From assembly GCF_040183065.1 (NCBI RefSeq), contig NW_027185566.1:620001-684000 (forward strand): a DNA stretch of 64,000 nt, written 5' to 3'. This stretch comes from Periplaneta americana. Its lineage: Eukaryota > Arthropoda > Insecta > Blattodea > Blattidae. The translations under genes were made by a program, and so were the position numbers. Below the pieces are notes generated by a model. That model was given only the letters and a program-made list of their open reading frames with translations, was not told the DNA's origin and did not search any database. This document shows positions 27,752 through 37,001 of this stretch, in pieces. Position 1 is the stretch's first letter, and every line of letters starts with the position of its first letter.

Positions 27752-28205
27752 TGGAGAAGTTCTCCACCTATTTACACATGGGGTACTTATACCTAAAAAA
27801 TCTCTTCAAGTGGTGGTCCATCTACCACAACAAGACCAGTCGATTATTCGTTTTGGGGTTCAAGGATTATCTCCTATGGATCTAGAGTTATCTACAGAAG
27901 AAGCCGCTAAAACCCTCTTAGAGCTAGAAAACTGGTTGGCCTCGTCTGAAAGTACTGTGCAACCTATAAACACCAGTAAACAACAAGATTTGGATGAATT
28001 TGGGCTACCCACAGAACCACAAAATGCTGAGGAGCTGGAACTTTTTTTACAAGGATCCAAGTCCTTTGAAGATGCTATGAAAATTTTCAACAGAAAACAA
28101 GACGACCATGACTTAAAACAGCCCCCTATTTCCTCTGCAACCAACAAAGAGACCATTGATCATAAGAGAGTTTTCAGCTCTCACATGTTCGACCTAAGCG
28201 ATTAG
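27729..28205 (+). CDS. unknown protein coupled to RmuC
   Basis: 158 residues that I do not recognise. Residues 1-60 look like a small beta-rich domain (alternating strands around VVVHLPQQ and IIRFGVQG), followed by a helix with ELENWL and a polar, probably disordered tail. It has no signal peptide or membrane segment. The AAGGAGG site at 27716-27722 lies inside rmuC, 6 nt before the ATG, and the reading frame overlaps rmuC by 23 nt, so the pair is made together. A role in RmuC function is only suggested by this coupling. Confidence 0.65.
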   Translation: MKMSYRINGEVLHLFTHGVLIPKKSLQVVVHLPQQDQSIIRFGVQGLSPMDLELSTEEAAKTLLELENWLASSESTVQPINTSKQQDLDEFGLPTEPQNAEELELFLQGSKSFEDAMKIFNRKQDDHDLKQPPISSATNKETIDHKRVFSSHMFDLSD

Positions 28206-28220
28206 AAATCAATGAGTGAC

Positions 28221-28256
28221 ATTCCTAGATATCCAAAACTTAGGATATTTAGGAAT
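28221..28256 (+). terminator. long hairpin between convergent rmuC unit and ankyrin gene
   Basis: ATTCCTAGATATCC and GGATATTTAGGAAT form a 14-bp stem with a single G-U pair and an 8-nt loop. It begins 16 nt after the rmuC-unit stop and overlaps the end of the minus-strand ankyrin gene. It can fold on both strands but has no long T run. Confidence 0.65.
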
Positions 28257-29439
28257 CTTTAACAATTTCATCCAACTTTCTCTTATCCAAAGATTTATTA
28301 AATGTTAGTCCTTTTTCAAAAATCAAGTAGGAAACAACATCGGGTTGAAGTGCTTCCTCTGCGATATCCAAAATATTCCAACCTTTGTGATAAGTGGCTG
28401 TTCTATAAGGATCTTTAGATAGAACTTCCGTAAAGGCTTGACCTAATACTAGCAATAAATTCCCTTTTTTCTTATCAATCATGTACTGCAACAAGTTCAT
28501 ACGCCCATGCGATGCTGCTACCATTAAAGGAGTTTGCCCATAAACATTAGCTTGATTTACTTTAGCCCCTTTTTTTATAAGAGCCATGGCCACATTATCC
28601 AAATTATTGGCAATAGCCAAAGTCAAAGGAGACTGACCATAAATATCTACAGTATCGTATTTGACTCGTTTTTCTAACAGAAATAAAGCCGCTTTGGGTT
28701 GAGAAGAAGCAATAGAAATTGCCAGTGCTGTTCTTCCATAACCGTCAACAAGATCTTCTTCTACTCCTTTATCCATCAAAAGTGAAAGCATTTTTAAATC
28801 GCCTAAAGATGCTGATACCATCAGTGGAGTTCTTGCCGTATCATTTGCACGAGCATCTTCATCCGCTTTATATTTCAAAAGTATACGAGCCGCTTGCATA
28901 TCACCAAAAAGAGCCGCATAACCTAAAGGAGAAAGACCTACAGGATTAATTTTATCAATATCTACCGCTTTTTCATCTAAAAGATATTCTAGTGCAGAAT
29001 ATTTTTTATTTTTTATTGCCACCTCTAAAGGTCCTTCTCCGTTAATATTGAAGCTAGAAACATTCACCTCTTTTTGAATCAAAGTTTTCATAATCGCCAA
29101 ATCACCCATAGCCACTGCAGCTAAAATAGCAGTATCTCCTTCAGCATTACGAATTTCCAAATTCACTCCTCTAGAAATAAAATACTGAGCTATATTACTT
29201 TTTCTATTAAAAATACTAGAAATCAGCGGAGTATCCCCATACTCGTCCTGCACATTCAAATTAGCTCCTGCAACAGCACAAGCCATGACAGCAGGCAGAT
29301 CCCCAGCAAAAATTGCCGAATACAAATCATTTTCCAGTTTTCCCATTTTTGGGAGTTCCCCCTCTTGAGCAAAGAGATTAGAGTAAGAAAGTCCAAAAAC
29401 TAATAATAACAAAATAAAATGTACTTTTCTTAATAACAT
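28249..29439 (-). CDS. exported ankyrin-repeat protein
   Basis: 396 residues: a signal peptide (cut near A24), then about nine ankyrin repeats across residues 35-335 with the usual G-x-T-P/A-L-x-x-A and LL..GA pattern (for example GDTPLISSI, YGQTPLMVAAS). The end (about 340-396) is non-repetitive. Ankyrin arrays bind proteins; export suggests a periplasmic or surface role. No ribosome site is clear before the ATG at 29439. Partners cannot be predicted. Confidence 0.85.
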   Translation of the reverse strand: MLLRKVHFILLLLVFGLSYSNLFAQEGELPKMGKLENDLYSAIFAGDLPAVMACAVAGANLNVQDEYGDTPLISSIFNRKSNIAQYFISRGVNLEIRNAEGDTAILAAVAMGDLAIMKTLIQKEVNVSSFNINGEGPLEVAIKNKKYSALEYLLDEKAVDIDKINPVGLSPLGYAALFGDMQAARILLKYKADEDARANDTARTPLMVSASLGDLKMLSLLMDKGVEEDLVDGYGRTALAISIASSQPKAALFLLEKRVKYDTVDIYGQSPLTLAIANNLDNVAMALIKKGAKVNQANVYGQTPLMVAASHGRMNLLQYMIDKKKGNLLLVLGQAFTEVLSKDPYRTATYHKGWNILDIAEEALQPDVVSYLIFEKGLTFNKSLDKRKLDEIVKDS

Positions 29440-29535
29440 TTCTAGAATATCGTATTTTTTTGGTTTAAAATTAAATTTTTTTTTCGATTTAAAAACATCT
29501 ATCTTTTTTGAAAAAATAGTAATATTGAGCGTTTT

Positions 29536-30828
29536 ATGTACAAAAAACTTTCCTTTATGAGTATTTTCTTGTTAGGTGTAAATTCTATTATTGGTTCTGG
29601 AATTTTCATCTTACCAGCAAATGCTTTTCATACTTTTGGGGTATATAGTCTGTGGGCTATCCTTTTTACTCTTATCTTAGCTATCCTATTTGGAATGTGT
29701 TTTGCCGAAATGGCAGGAATTTATAGTCAGGATGGTGGTGTTTATATTTATGCCAAAGAAACTTTTGGAAATTTTGTGGGATTTAATATTGGGTTTTTAA
29801 ATTCGTTTTCTGCCGTCATGACTTGGTCCACAGGTGCTGTTGGATTTACACAAGTTTTATCCGCCTTTTTTCCTATATTTCAACAAGGAAGCATTTATAG
29901 CCTGATACTTCCTCCATTATTGATTTTACTTACGGCTGGAATTACTCTTTTAGGAGTTGGCGAAGCCACTTGGAGTAATAATATTATCACTATTGCAAAA
30001 CTCATACCTTTATTTGCTTTTTGTATTATTGGAGTTTTTTTTGTTCAGAGTTCTCATTTTACTGCACCAACCCACATAACTTCTGGATATAATTTACAGT
30101 CTTTTGTAGATGCTGTACTCATCTTTTTTTATGCTTTTACAGGATTTGAGATGATCCCTCTTGCCGCTAATACCATGGAAAATCCCACTAAAAATCTACC
30201 TAGAGCAATTATTGCAACACTCATATTTATTGGAATTTTCTACGCCTTTATTTTATTTGTTTCTATTGGTTTATTAGGACCAGCATTAGGTAATGCAGCC
30301 AATCCTATTGCCGAAGCTTTTGCCTCTATTACTGGAAATTGGGGATTTTACTTTATTTGGTTGGGTTCTCTCGTTTCTATTTTAGGTTTGTTGTTGGCAA
30401 CCAGTTTTGAAGCTCCTAGATCTCTTAGCCCTTTGGCTAAAGATGGTTTTATCCACCAGTTTTTTGCAACAGAATCTAAGCAATCCGTTCCTACAGCTTC
30501 TGTTTTAGGAATGGCATTGTTAGCTTCTATCCTATCCACTACAGGTAGTTTTGAAGTATTATTGAAAGCACTCTCTTTTGTGCTTTTGATTATCTATCTC
30601 CTTCCAGCTTTTGCGGTGTTAGTTACTAGAAAACAAAAAAAAACAAGCGGATATCATATGCCGTTTTACCCTTATACTCCCATTCTAACCATCATAATCA
30701 CATTTTATTTGTTGTATAGTACAAGTCTATCTGAAATCATTTATGGAATAGGAGCCCTACTTTTTAGTACGGTACTCTATTTTATTTATGCAAAACCCTT
30801 AAGAAAAAGACAACTAGGGCTTTCCTAA
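29536..30828 (+). CDS. APC family amino-acid permease
   Basis: 430 residues with about 12 helices. Helix 1 has the APC-type unwound segment GSGIF, and helix 6 region has FYAFTGFEMIPLAANTMENP, typical of the family. It should transport an amino acid or exchange amino acid for its amine. The sequence gives no substrate. It is the only APC carrier in the window and so the only candidate here for glutamate/GABA exchange with GadB, but it is not next to gadB. Its stop overlaps that of the convergent gene by 4 nt. Confidence 0.85.
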   Translation: MYKKLSFMSIFLLGVNSIIGSGIFILPANAFHTFGVYSLWAILFTLILAILFGMCFAEMAGIYSQDGGVYIYAKETFGNFVGFNIGFLNSFSAVMTWSTGAVGFTQVLSAFFPIFQQGSIYSLILPPLLILLTAGITLLGVGEATWSNNIITIAKLIPLFAFCIIGVFFVQSSHFTAPTHITSGYNLQSFVDAVLIFFYAFTGFEMIPLAANTMENPTKNLPRAIIATLIFIGIFYAFILFVSIGLLGPALGNAANPIAEAFASITGNWGFYFIWLGSLVSILGLLLATSFEAPRSLSPLAKDGFIHQFFATESKQSVPTASVLGMALLASILSTTGSFEVLLKALSFVLLIIYLLPAFAVLVTRKQKKTSGYHMPFYPYTPILTIIITFYLLYSTSLSEIIYGIGALLFSTVLYFIYAKPLRKRQLGLS

Positions 30829-31115
30829 CTATTTTGAGAATTTTTTGTGGATGAAGAATTTTTACCAAGTAAAATAAAAACAGCACTGAAAAGGATGAGC
30901 ACACAAAACCAAAAAAAACTTATCCACAGGATTTTGGTCTTACTAAAAATTTTAAATATAGTATAGATAACACAAACAAAAAAACCCAACAAAAAACTTA
31001 AACTTAAATTTTTACTTCCATTATAAGCTGTAAAAATAGTCAATACACTCACATAAAAAATGAGTAAAATTTCTACAAATTTCCATATCATTAGTACAAT
31101 ACCCATATCGCTCAC
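30825..31115 (-). CDS. small membrane protein, unknown
   Basis: 96 residues that I do not recognise, with three hydrophobic segments (about 5-30, 35-55, 60-85) and a short polar serine/asparagine tail. It is supported as a gene by an AGGAG site 7-8 nt before the ATG at 31115. The stop overlaps the APC permease stop. Confidence 0.6.
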   Translation of the reverse strand: MSDMGIVLMIWKFVEILLIFYVSVLTIFTAYNGSKNLSLSFLLGFFVCVIYTIFKIFSKTKILWISFFWFCVLILFSAVFILLGKNSSSTKNSQNS

Positions 31116-31282
31116 TCCTAGTATTTATAAATAAAAGTACAACAGTCTATAAAAAAAAATTTAATCTGAATAATTTGTATTTCTTCTAAAAAAACCCTAT
31201 CTTTAGAGAGAAGTTGTTGTTTATTTCCTTGATTTATCAATACAAAATACCGTTTATAGAATATGATTAAAAGGTAAAAAAT

Positions 31283-32512
31283 ATGAGAAAAAATTCTTTT
31301 CGTTATTTCGGATCTGGTTTATTAATTGCCGTAGGATATATGGATCCTGGAAACTGGGCCACAGATATTGCTGCTGGTTCTCGATTTGGATATTCGTTGC
31401 TATTCATTATTTTTCTTGCTGGAATTATGGGAATGTTTTTACAACATTTATCTATCAAACTAAGTATTGCCACAGGAAAAGATCTGGCTCAAATGTGTGC
31501 TCAAGAGTATAACAAACCTGTTCGTATTATTCTTTGGTTTTTTGCAGAAATAGCCATTATTGCCTGTGATTTAGCAGAAGTCATAGGATCTGCCTTAGCT
31601 TTGAATTTACTTTTTGACCTCCCTATCTTATTAGGAGCTGTTATTACTATTTTGGACACTTTTTTAGTATTATATCTCATGAATAAAAGTCTAAGGTATT
31701 TGGAAGCCGTTATTGCCGTTTTAATGCTGACTATTACTCTCTGTTTTATTTATAATTTTATTGTGTGGCCCCCTGCTATTCAAGAAATTCTTGTAGGACT
31801 CACTCCTCCTATCCATCTGATACATAATAAAGAGGCAATTCTAATTTCTGTAGGTATTTTAGGAGCTACTGTCATGCCTCACAACTTATATCTACATGGG
31901 CACATTGTAGGGAAAAAACTGTCGGGCAATGCTTCTTTGCAAGAAAAAAAAACAGCTCTCAAATTTTTTACTTTAGATTCTAACTTATCTCTGGTTTTTG
32001 CATGTCTCATTAATGCATTTATTCTCATTCTTGCAGCGAGTCATTTTTATACTGTGCAACCTGTAGATAGCATTGAGGATGCCTACCGACTTCTCTCGCC
32101 CATTGGCTTAACTCTAGCTAGTACCCTTTTTGCCATAGCTCTCCTTGCCTCAGGACAAAATGCCACCTTTACAGGAACATTAGCAGGACAAGCCGTGATG
32201 GAAGGATTTTTAAATTTAAATTTTTCCCCATTAACTATTCGCCTAGTAACAAGATTGATCGCATTGGTTCCTGTTATTATTTTTTTAGGGATCTTTGGAA
32301 ATAGTTTTATCGATCAACTGTTGATATTGAGCCAAGTTGTGTTATCCTTACAACTCCCATTTGCTGTAATCCCTATGTTACTCTTTACCAGAAAAAAAAG
32401 AATTATGGGTGAGTTTGTCAATACCAAAAAGTTGAGTACAATATGTTGGCTGATTACTTGCATTATATTGTTACTCAACTTTTTTTTGATATGGAGTGCC
32501 ATTGAGTTTTAA
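31283..32512 (+). CDS. mntH: Nramp family Mn2+/Fe2+ transporter
   Basis: 409 residues. The metal-binding residues are in DPGN (21-24) and A-x-x-M-P-H (M198), both canonical, including the methionine that favours transition metals over magnesium. It is a proton-coupled importer of manganese or iron in the inner membrane. A short near-palindrome (TTGAT-TT-ATCAA, 31229-31240) lies in the promoter region and might bind a metal regulator. AAAGG site before the ATG. Its stop overlaps that of the convergent SIMPL gene by 4 nt. Confidence 0.92.
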   Translation: MRKNSFRYFGSGLLIAVGYMDPGNWATDIAAGSRFGYSLLFIIFLAGIMGMFLQHLSIKLSIATGKDLAQMCAQEYNKPVRIILWFFAEIAIIACDLAEVIGSALALNLLFDLPILLGAVITILDTFLVLYLMNKSLRYLEAVIAVLMLTITLCFIYNFIVWPPAIQEILVGLTPPIHLIHNKEAILISVGILGATVMPHNLYLHGHIVGKKLSGNASLQEKKTALKFFTLDSNLSLVFACLINAFILILAASHFYTVQPVDSIEDAYRLLSPIGLTLASTLFAIALLASGQNATFTGTLAGQAVMEGFLNLNFSPLTIRLVTRLIALVPVIIFLGIFGNSFIDQLLILSQVVLSLQLPFAVIPMLLFTRKKRIMGEFVNTKKLSTICWLITCIILLLNFFLIWSAIEF

Positions 32513-33201
32513 GCGAGTTGAAAAATCACTCTGGTTCTAACTTGTATTGTTATTATCCCCTCTCTAAACGGAGTAGAAACTGCTTCACTGTTCATTTTAG
32601 ATGCAAAAGGCTGTATTGGATATTCTGTGACATCTGTGCCGTCTTGAATGACAAAAATAGATTTGATTTTTTGTCCTGCTTTTTTGGCAATAAATTGAGC
32701 TTTTTCTTTGGCATCCGTTAGAGCCTGACTTAACGCCTTTTGGGTAGGAATCTTGGAATCTCTGATTCCGTACTGAATATTTTGCACATAGGTTGCATTC
32801 TCTGAAAGCTCATCGATTATGGAGGATAGCTGAGTAATATCTATAAGCTGAACATTCCACTTATTACTCACAGCATAACCTTTCCATTCTGACCGATTTT
32901 TTTGGTAGTCATAAATAGGAAAAATATTATAACTTTGCGTTTTCAAGTTTTTTTGGGGTATTCCATATTTTTCCAAAATACTTGCGATTGTTTGCATTTT
33001 TTTGGCATTCTCAGCTTGAGCTTTTTTAATTTTCTTAGATTCCGTTTGCACTCCCACAGAAAAGCTCACTTTGTCAGGAACGACTTCCACAACACCAACA
33101 CCTGTAACGGCCAAAATTTTCTTGCCCTTTAGAGATTCAGAAAAAGCTGTTGATGAACCAACTAACACGATTAACAGTGAATAGAAAAATGATAATCTCA
33201 T
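32509..33201 (-). CDS. exported SIMPL-domain (DUF541) protein
   Basis: 230 residues: signal peptide (cut near A19-F20), then a SIMPL domain with VTGVGVVEVVPDKVSFSVGV at the start, repeated helices in ENAKKMQ and DAKEKAQFIAKKAGQ. Such proteins form secreted or periplasmic oligomers; the role is unclear (oxidative stress in some bacteria). It converges with mntH and is probably separate. Confidence 0.85.
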   Translation of the reverse strand: MRLSFFYSLLIVLVGSSTAFSESLKGKKILAVTGVGVVEVVPDKVSFSVGVQTESKKIKKAQAENAKKMQTIASILEKYGIPQKNLKTQSYNIFPIYDYQKNRSEWKGYAVSNKWNVQLIDITQLSSIIDELSENATYVQNIQYGIRDSKIPTQKALSQALTDAKEKAQFIAKKAGQKIKSIFVIQDGTDVTEYPIQPFASKMNSEAVSTPFREGIITIQVRTRVIFQLA

Positions 33202-33334
33202 TTTTACCTCCTTTATTTAAAAAAATATAATATCCTAATAAGAGCAGATTTTAATTTATATTTTTAATCTAAAACTAATCTTTTTTATGAAAGTCCATTA
33301 GTTTTTATTTTTATAAAAATTATAGGGGTATACC

Positions 33335-34192
33335 TTGAAAACATTATTTTCTTTTAAAAGAGAGGATTACAAAATTCAACAAACAACAATTTGTAACCTA
33401 CATACAGATTATATCCCAGCAACCGATCCAAATGCTAAAAAGATTCTAGTTTTACATGGTGCTGGTGGTTCTTCTATTCCTTACTTTCCTCTTCTTGCAT
33501 TACTATCGGAATACGGTTACAGTGTGTATGCTCCTAATTTACCAGGTCACGGTAAAAATCCACATATTTCACTTAAAAATGTACATGTTTGGGATTATGT
33601 GGACGATATGATTCCAATATGTAATGAAATCAAACCAGATATCTTGATAGGTCATTCTATGGGTTCTATAATTGTGCAAAAACTGGCAACTATATACCCA
33701 GCTCAAGCCCTTATTTTAATGAGTGCAATTCCTCCTATTGCCGTCCCATGGAAAATTGGCAAACCTTTTATCCGATATTTCTATGGTATACTTTATTGTA
33801 TCCCATACTTTTTAGGATTCCATGAACCTATAAACCGTGCTTTTGATAAACATTTTATTTTTACTCATACCCCCCTACAAACTGTCCAAAACCTCGTCGC
33901 TGCAAATCAATTAGATAATCATCTAGGAAAAGAAACACCTCACCTATTTTTTGATGTATTCAACAAAAAATTTACCCGAATACAACCTAACGACATTACC
34001 TGTCCAATAATGGTTTGCACGGGGGAACTGGATTTTTTAATGAAATATGAAACAGAGGTACATATTGCAGAATACTATAAAGCAGAATTTTATGCTCAAC
34101 CCCGCAGTGGACACTTTTTTACCATAGAAGACGGGATAAAAAAAACTACTCAGAAAATACAGGATTTTTTAGAGCGTTCTTTTTCCAAATAA
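33335..34192 (+). CDS. alpha/beta hydrolase (TTG start)
   Basis: 285 residues with no signal peptide. ILVLHGAGGS (37-46) gives the oxyanion strand; the nucleophile elbow is GHSMGS with S108; CTGELDFLM has the acid; SGHFFTIEDG the His. It is a cytoplasmic esterase/lipase-like enzyme of unknown substrate. The only fitting start is TTG at 33335, with AGGGG a few nt upstream. It is close upstream of the branched-chain carrier genes but separated by 63 nt. Confidence 0.78.
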   Translation: MKTLFSFKREDYKIQQTTICNLHTDYIPATDPNAKKILVLHGAGGSSIPYFPLLALLSEYGYSVYAPNLPGHGKNPHISLKNVHVWDYVDDMIPICNEIKPDILIGHSMGSIIVQKLATIYPAQALILMSAIPPIAVPWKIGKPFIRYFYGILYCIPYFLGFHEPINRAFDKHFIFTHTPLQTVQNLVAANQLDNHLGKETPHLFFDVFNKKFTRIQPNDITCPIMVCTGELDFLMKYETEVHIAEYYKAEFYAQPRSGHFFTIEDGIKKTTQKIQDFLERSFSK

Positions 34193-34255
34193 ATATCTGC
34201 TTTCATGAGAATTTTGCTTAAATTTAATCTTTCAAAATTTTTTAGGAGGAACTAC

Positions 34256-35542
34256 ATGAAGCAAAAAAAAGATATCTTCGTTATCGGATTTGCTCTTTTT
34301 GCTACGGTTTTTGGTGCTGGAAATCTTCTATTTCCACCAGTTTTAGGGATACACTCTGGAACTTATTGGTGGCTAGCAGTTTCTGGATTTATCATCTCCG
34401 ATGCCCTTTTTGCTTTCTTAACCCTCTATTTGTTTAGTCGTTTCGGATCTTTACAGGCATTTGGAGCTAAAATTGGTCAAAAATTTATGACAGTTTATGG
34501 AACTATTGTCATGATGATTTTCGCATTTTTTATTCTACCAAGAACAGCATCTATGACATACGAACTTTCTGTACAACCGTTCGTATCTCAGGAATTTAAT
34601 TCTTGGTACTTTTATATTTTATATTTTGTTGTTGCCTTATTTTTTACCATTAGCAAAACCAAAGTTTTTGAAACTTTGGGATTTTATCTGGCTCCTATTT
34701 TTGGTTTAACAATTTTTGCCGTTATTGTAGGAGGAATAATAAGTATACCAACAAATTATGTCCCTATAAATAGTATCACTAGTGTATTTGGACATGGATT
34801 TGTTTCTGGTTATCAAACTGCCGATCTATTAGGATCCCTATTTATTTCATCTTTTGCGGTATCCATACTTCATAATAAGGGATATTCTACAGTAAAAGAA
34901 AGAGGATATATATTACTGCGATCTGGGATTGTATGTTTGACAATTTTTGTAGTACTATACTTTGGATTAGCTTATGTTGGTGCAAAAATTGGTTCTAGTG
35001 TTTCTGCGGATATATCTCCAACTCAAGCTTTGGGGTATATTGCTTCCACCACACTCGGAGAATCAGGTTCTATTGCTCTCGCTTTTGTCGTCTTTATCAC
35101 CTGTTTTACCACTACGATAGGGGCTTTAGGGATGGTATCCAATTTTATGGCAGAGCATCTTATTAAAAGAGTAAATTACTCCAAATGGGTTATTTTATTC
35201 ACCACGACTTCTGTTGTTATTGCTCATAAAGGTGTGGACTTTATCATACAAGTTGCTGGTCCTGTTTTACTTTGTGTTTATCCAGTGATGATTTGTTTGG
35301 TCATTATGCAGCTTTGTCATGTGGAAAAACCACAAGTCATCAGAACAACTTGTTATGTGGCTTTGTTTTTCTCTTTTATTGACGCTTTAGCTTCTTTAAA
35401 AATTACTTGGGCTGTATCTATCTTAGAGTTTGTTCCTTTTGGAAAAGCTGGTTTTGTTTGGTTTTTACCCACTTTGATTACCTATGCAATAGCTTATTTT
35501 GTCCCTTTTGCTACAATGAACAAGATAGAAAAAAGAGTTTGA
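34256..35542 (+). CDS. brnQ: branched-chain amino acid carrier (BrnQ)
   Basis: 428 residues from the ATG at 34256, which has an AGGAGG site 6 nt upstream; the longer frame from 34205 begins with an unlikely basic stretch and lacks a site. It has about 12 helices and the family start FALFATVFGAGNLLFPP. It imports leucine, isoleucine or valine with sodium or protons in the inner membrane. A close paralogue follows downstream in the same direction, indicating tandem duplication. Confidence 0.92.
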   Translation: MKQKKDIFVIGFALFATVFGAGNLLFPPVLGIHSGTYWWLAVSGFIISDALFAFLTLYLFSRFGSLQAFGAKIGQKFMTVYGTIVMMIFAFFILPRTASMTYELSVQPFVSQEFNSWYFYILYFVVALFFTISKTKVFETLGFYLAPIFGLTIFAVIVGGIISIPTNYVPINSITSVFGHGFVSGYQTADLLGSLFISSFAVSILHNKGYSTVKERGYILLRSGIVCLTIFVVLYFGLAYVGAKIGSSVSADISPTQALGYIASTTLGESGSIALAFVVFITCFTTTIGALGMVSNFMAEHLIKRVNYSKWVILFTTTSVVIAHKGVDFIIQVAGPVLLCVYPVMICLVIMQLCHVEKPQVIRTTCYVALFFSFIDALASLKITWAVSILEFVPFGKAGFVWFLPTLITYAIAYFVPFATMNKIEKRV

Positions 35543-35562
35543 CTTTAATTTAATCTTCAATT

Positions 35563-35593
35563 CTGCAGATTGGCGTAAAAACCCAGTCTGTAG
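35563..35593 (+). terminator. hairpin between the two brnQ genes
   Basis: CTGCAGATTGG and CCAGTCTGTAG form an 11-bp stem with two G-T pairs around a 9-nt loop, 20 nt after the first brnQ stop. No T run follows; it may reduce read-through into the second copy or protect the first message. Confidence 0.5.
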
Positions 35594-35699
35594 AAGTTAT
35601 TCTAGATAAAATCATCAAAAACATACTTTTTTACCAAAAATAAGCGGAAAATACCCGTTTTTTTAGTAAATTTAACCCTCAAAATTTTAGGAGGGCATT

Positions 35700-37001
35700 G
35701 TGCACCATAGAAAAAATTATTTGACCCTCGGATTTGGTTTTTTTGCATTGCTATTTGGTGCTGGAAACTTATTATTTCCGCCAGTTTTAGGAATACATTC
35801 TGGAGTGTACTGGTGGCTCTCTACTGTTGGTTTTATCTTATCGGATGCTTTTTTGGCTTTTTTAACCTTATCTCTATTCAGTCGTTATGGTTCTTTACAG
35901 GCACTTTTTTCCAAACTGGGCAAATATTTTATCAGTTTTTACAGTCCTTTTGTAATCATTATTTTTGCTTTTTTCATTATCCCAAGAACAGCTTCTATGA
36001 CATATGAACTTTCTGTACAACCTTTTGTGTCTCAAGAATTTAATTCTTGGATCTTTTATGTTGTGTACTTTGTTTTTGCGTTAATTTTTACTCTGAAAGA
36101 AAATAAAGTTTTTGACACATTAGGACGCTATTTTGCACCTATTTTAGCTTTAACTATTATTGCTTTTGTGGTACAAGGTATGATAAATATCCCCACCAAC
36201 TACACACCTATAAAAAATATTCCTAGTACATTTGGGTATGGATTTGTTTCTGGATACCAAACAGGAGATCTTCTAGGGGCTTTATTTCAATCTTCTTTTG
36301 CTGTAGCCATCTTACATTCCAAAGGCTACTCAAAAATAGAAGAGCGAGGTTCCATTTTGTTAAAAGCAGGTCTAGTATGTTTAATTATGTTTGTAGTACT
36401 GTATTTTGGACTAGCCTATTTAGGCGCAAAAATTGGGACTAGTGTTTCTCTAGATATAACGCCTGTACAAACTTTACTTTATATTGCTCATACTACTATG
36501 GGGCAAACGGGATCTGTTATCTTGGCTTTTGTAGTGTTTATCACCTGTTTTACCACTACCATAGGGGTCTTAGGAATGATAGCAAATTTTATGTCCGACC
36601 ACCTAGTTAGAAAAGTAAATTATCCAACCTGGGTTATCATTCTTGCCATTATTGCTATTTTTGTAGCTCACAAGGGTGTAGACTTTATTTTACAAATAGC
36701 TGCCCCTCTATTACTTTGCGTTTACCCTGTTCTTATTTGCTTAGTAATATTGCAGCTCTTCAAAATCCAGAAGCATCAGATCATCAAAATAACTTGTTAC
36801 ACCGCGTTGATCTTTTCTTTTATAGACGCTCTAGCATCTTTCAACATCGTATGGGCAAAAACAGTATTACACCTAATACCACTAGGAGAAGTAGGTTTTG
36901 TTTGGTTTTTACCTACAATTATTGCTTTTATAGTAGGAACACTAATTCCATTTTCAACAGAGATAAACTCCAATAAAAATCTAGCAAAACAGTCTATTTG
37001 A
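35700..37001 (+). CDS. brnQ: branched-chain amino acid carrier (BrnQ), second copy
   Basis: 433 residues, highly similar to the first copy over the whole length (for example PRTASMTYELSVQPFVSQEF shared). The start is a GTG at 35700, chosen because it aligns exactly with the first copy's ATG and has AGGAGGG just upstream. The promoter and hairpin before it suggest separate control. Two near-identical carriers may differ in affinity or regulation. Confidence 0.9.
   Translation: MHHRKNYLTLGFGFFALLFGAGNLLFPPVLGIHSGVYWWLSTVGFILSDAFLAFLTLSLFSRYGSLQALFSKLGKYFISFYSPFVIIIFAFFIIPRTASMTYELSVQPFVSQEFNSWIFYVVYFVFALIFTLKENKVFDTLGRYFAPILALTIIAFVVQGMINIPTNYTPIKNIPSTFGYGFVSGYQTGDLLGALFQSSFAVAILHSKGYSKIEERGSILLKAGLVCLIMFVVLYFGLAYLGAKIGTSVSLDITPVQTLLYIAHTTMGQTGSVILAFVVFITCFTTTIGVLGMIANFMSDHLVRKVNYPTWVIILAIIAIFVAHKGVDFILQIAAPLLLCVYPVLICLVILQLFKIQKHQIIKITCYTALIFSFIDALASFNIVWAKTVLHLIPLGEVGFVWFLPTIIAFIVGTLIPFSTEINSNKNLAKQSI

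Noticed and set aside
29536-30828. APC permease as GadC
   Set aside because: It is of the right superfamily but is 21 kb from gadB and has no visible C-plug or GadC-specific motif; left as a general APC carrier.
34205-34255. Longer N-terminus for the first BrnQ
   Set aside because: The AGGAGG site and the alignment with the second copy both place the start at 34256.
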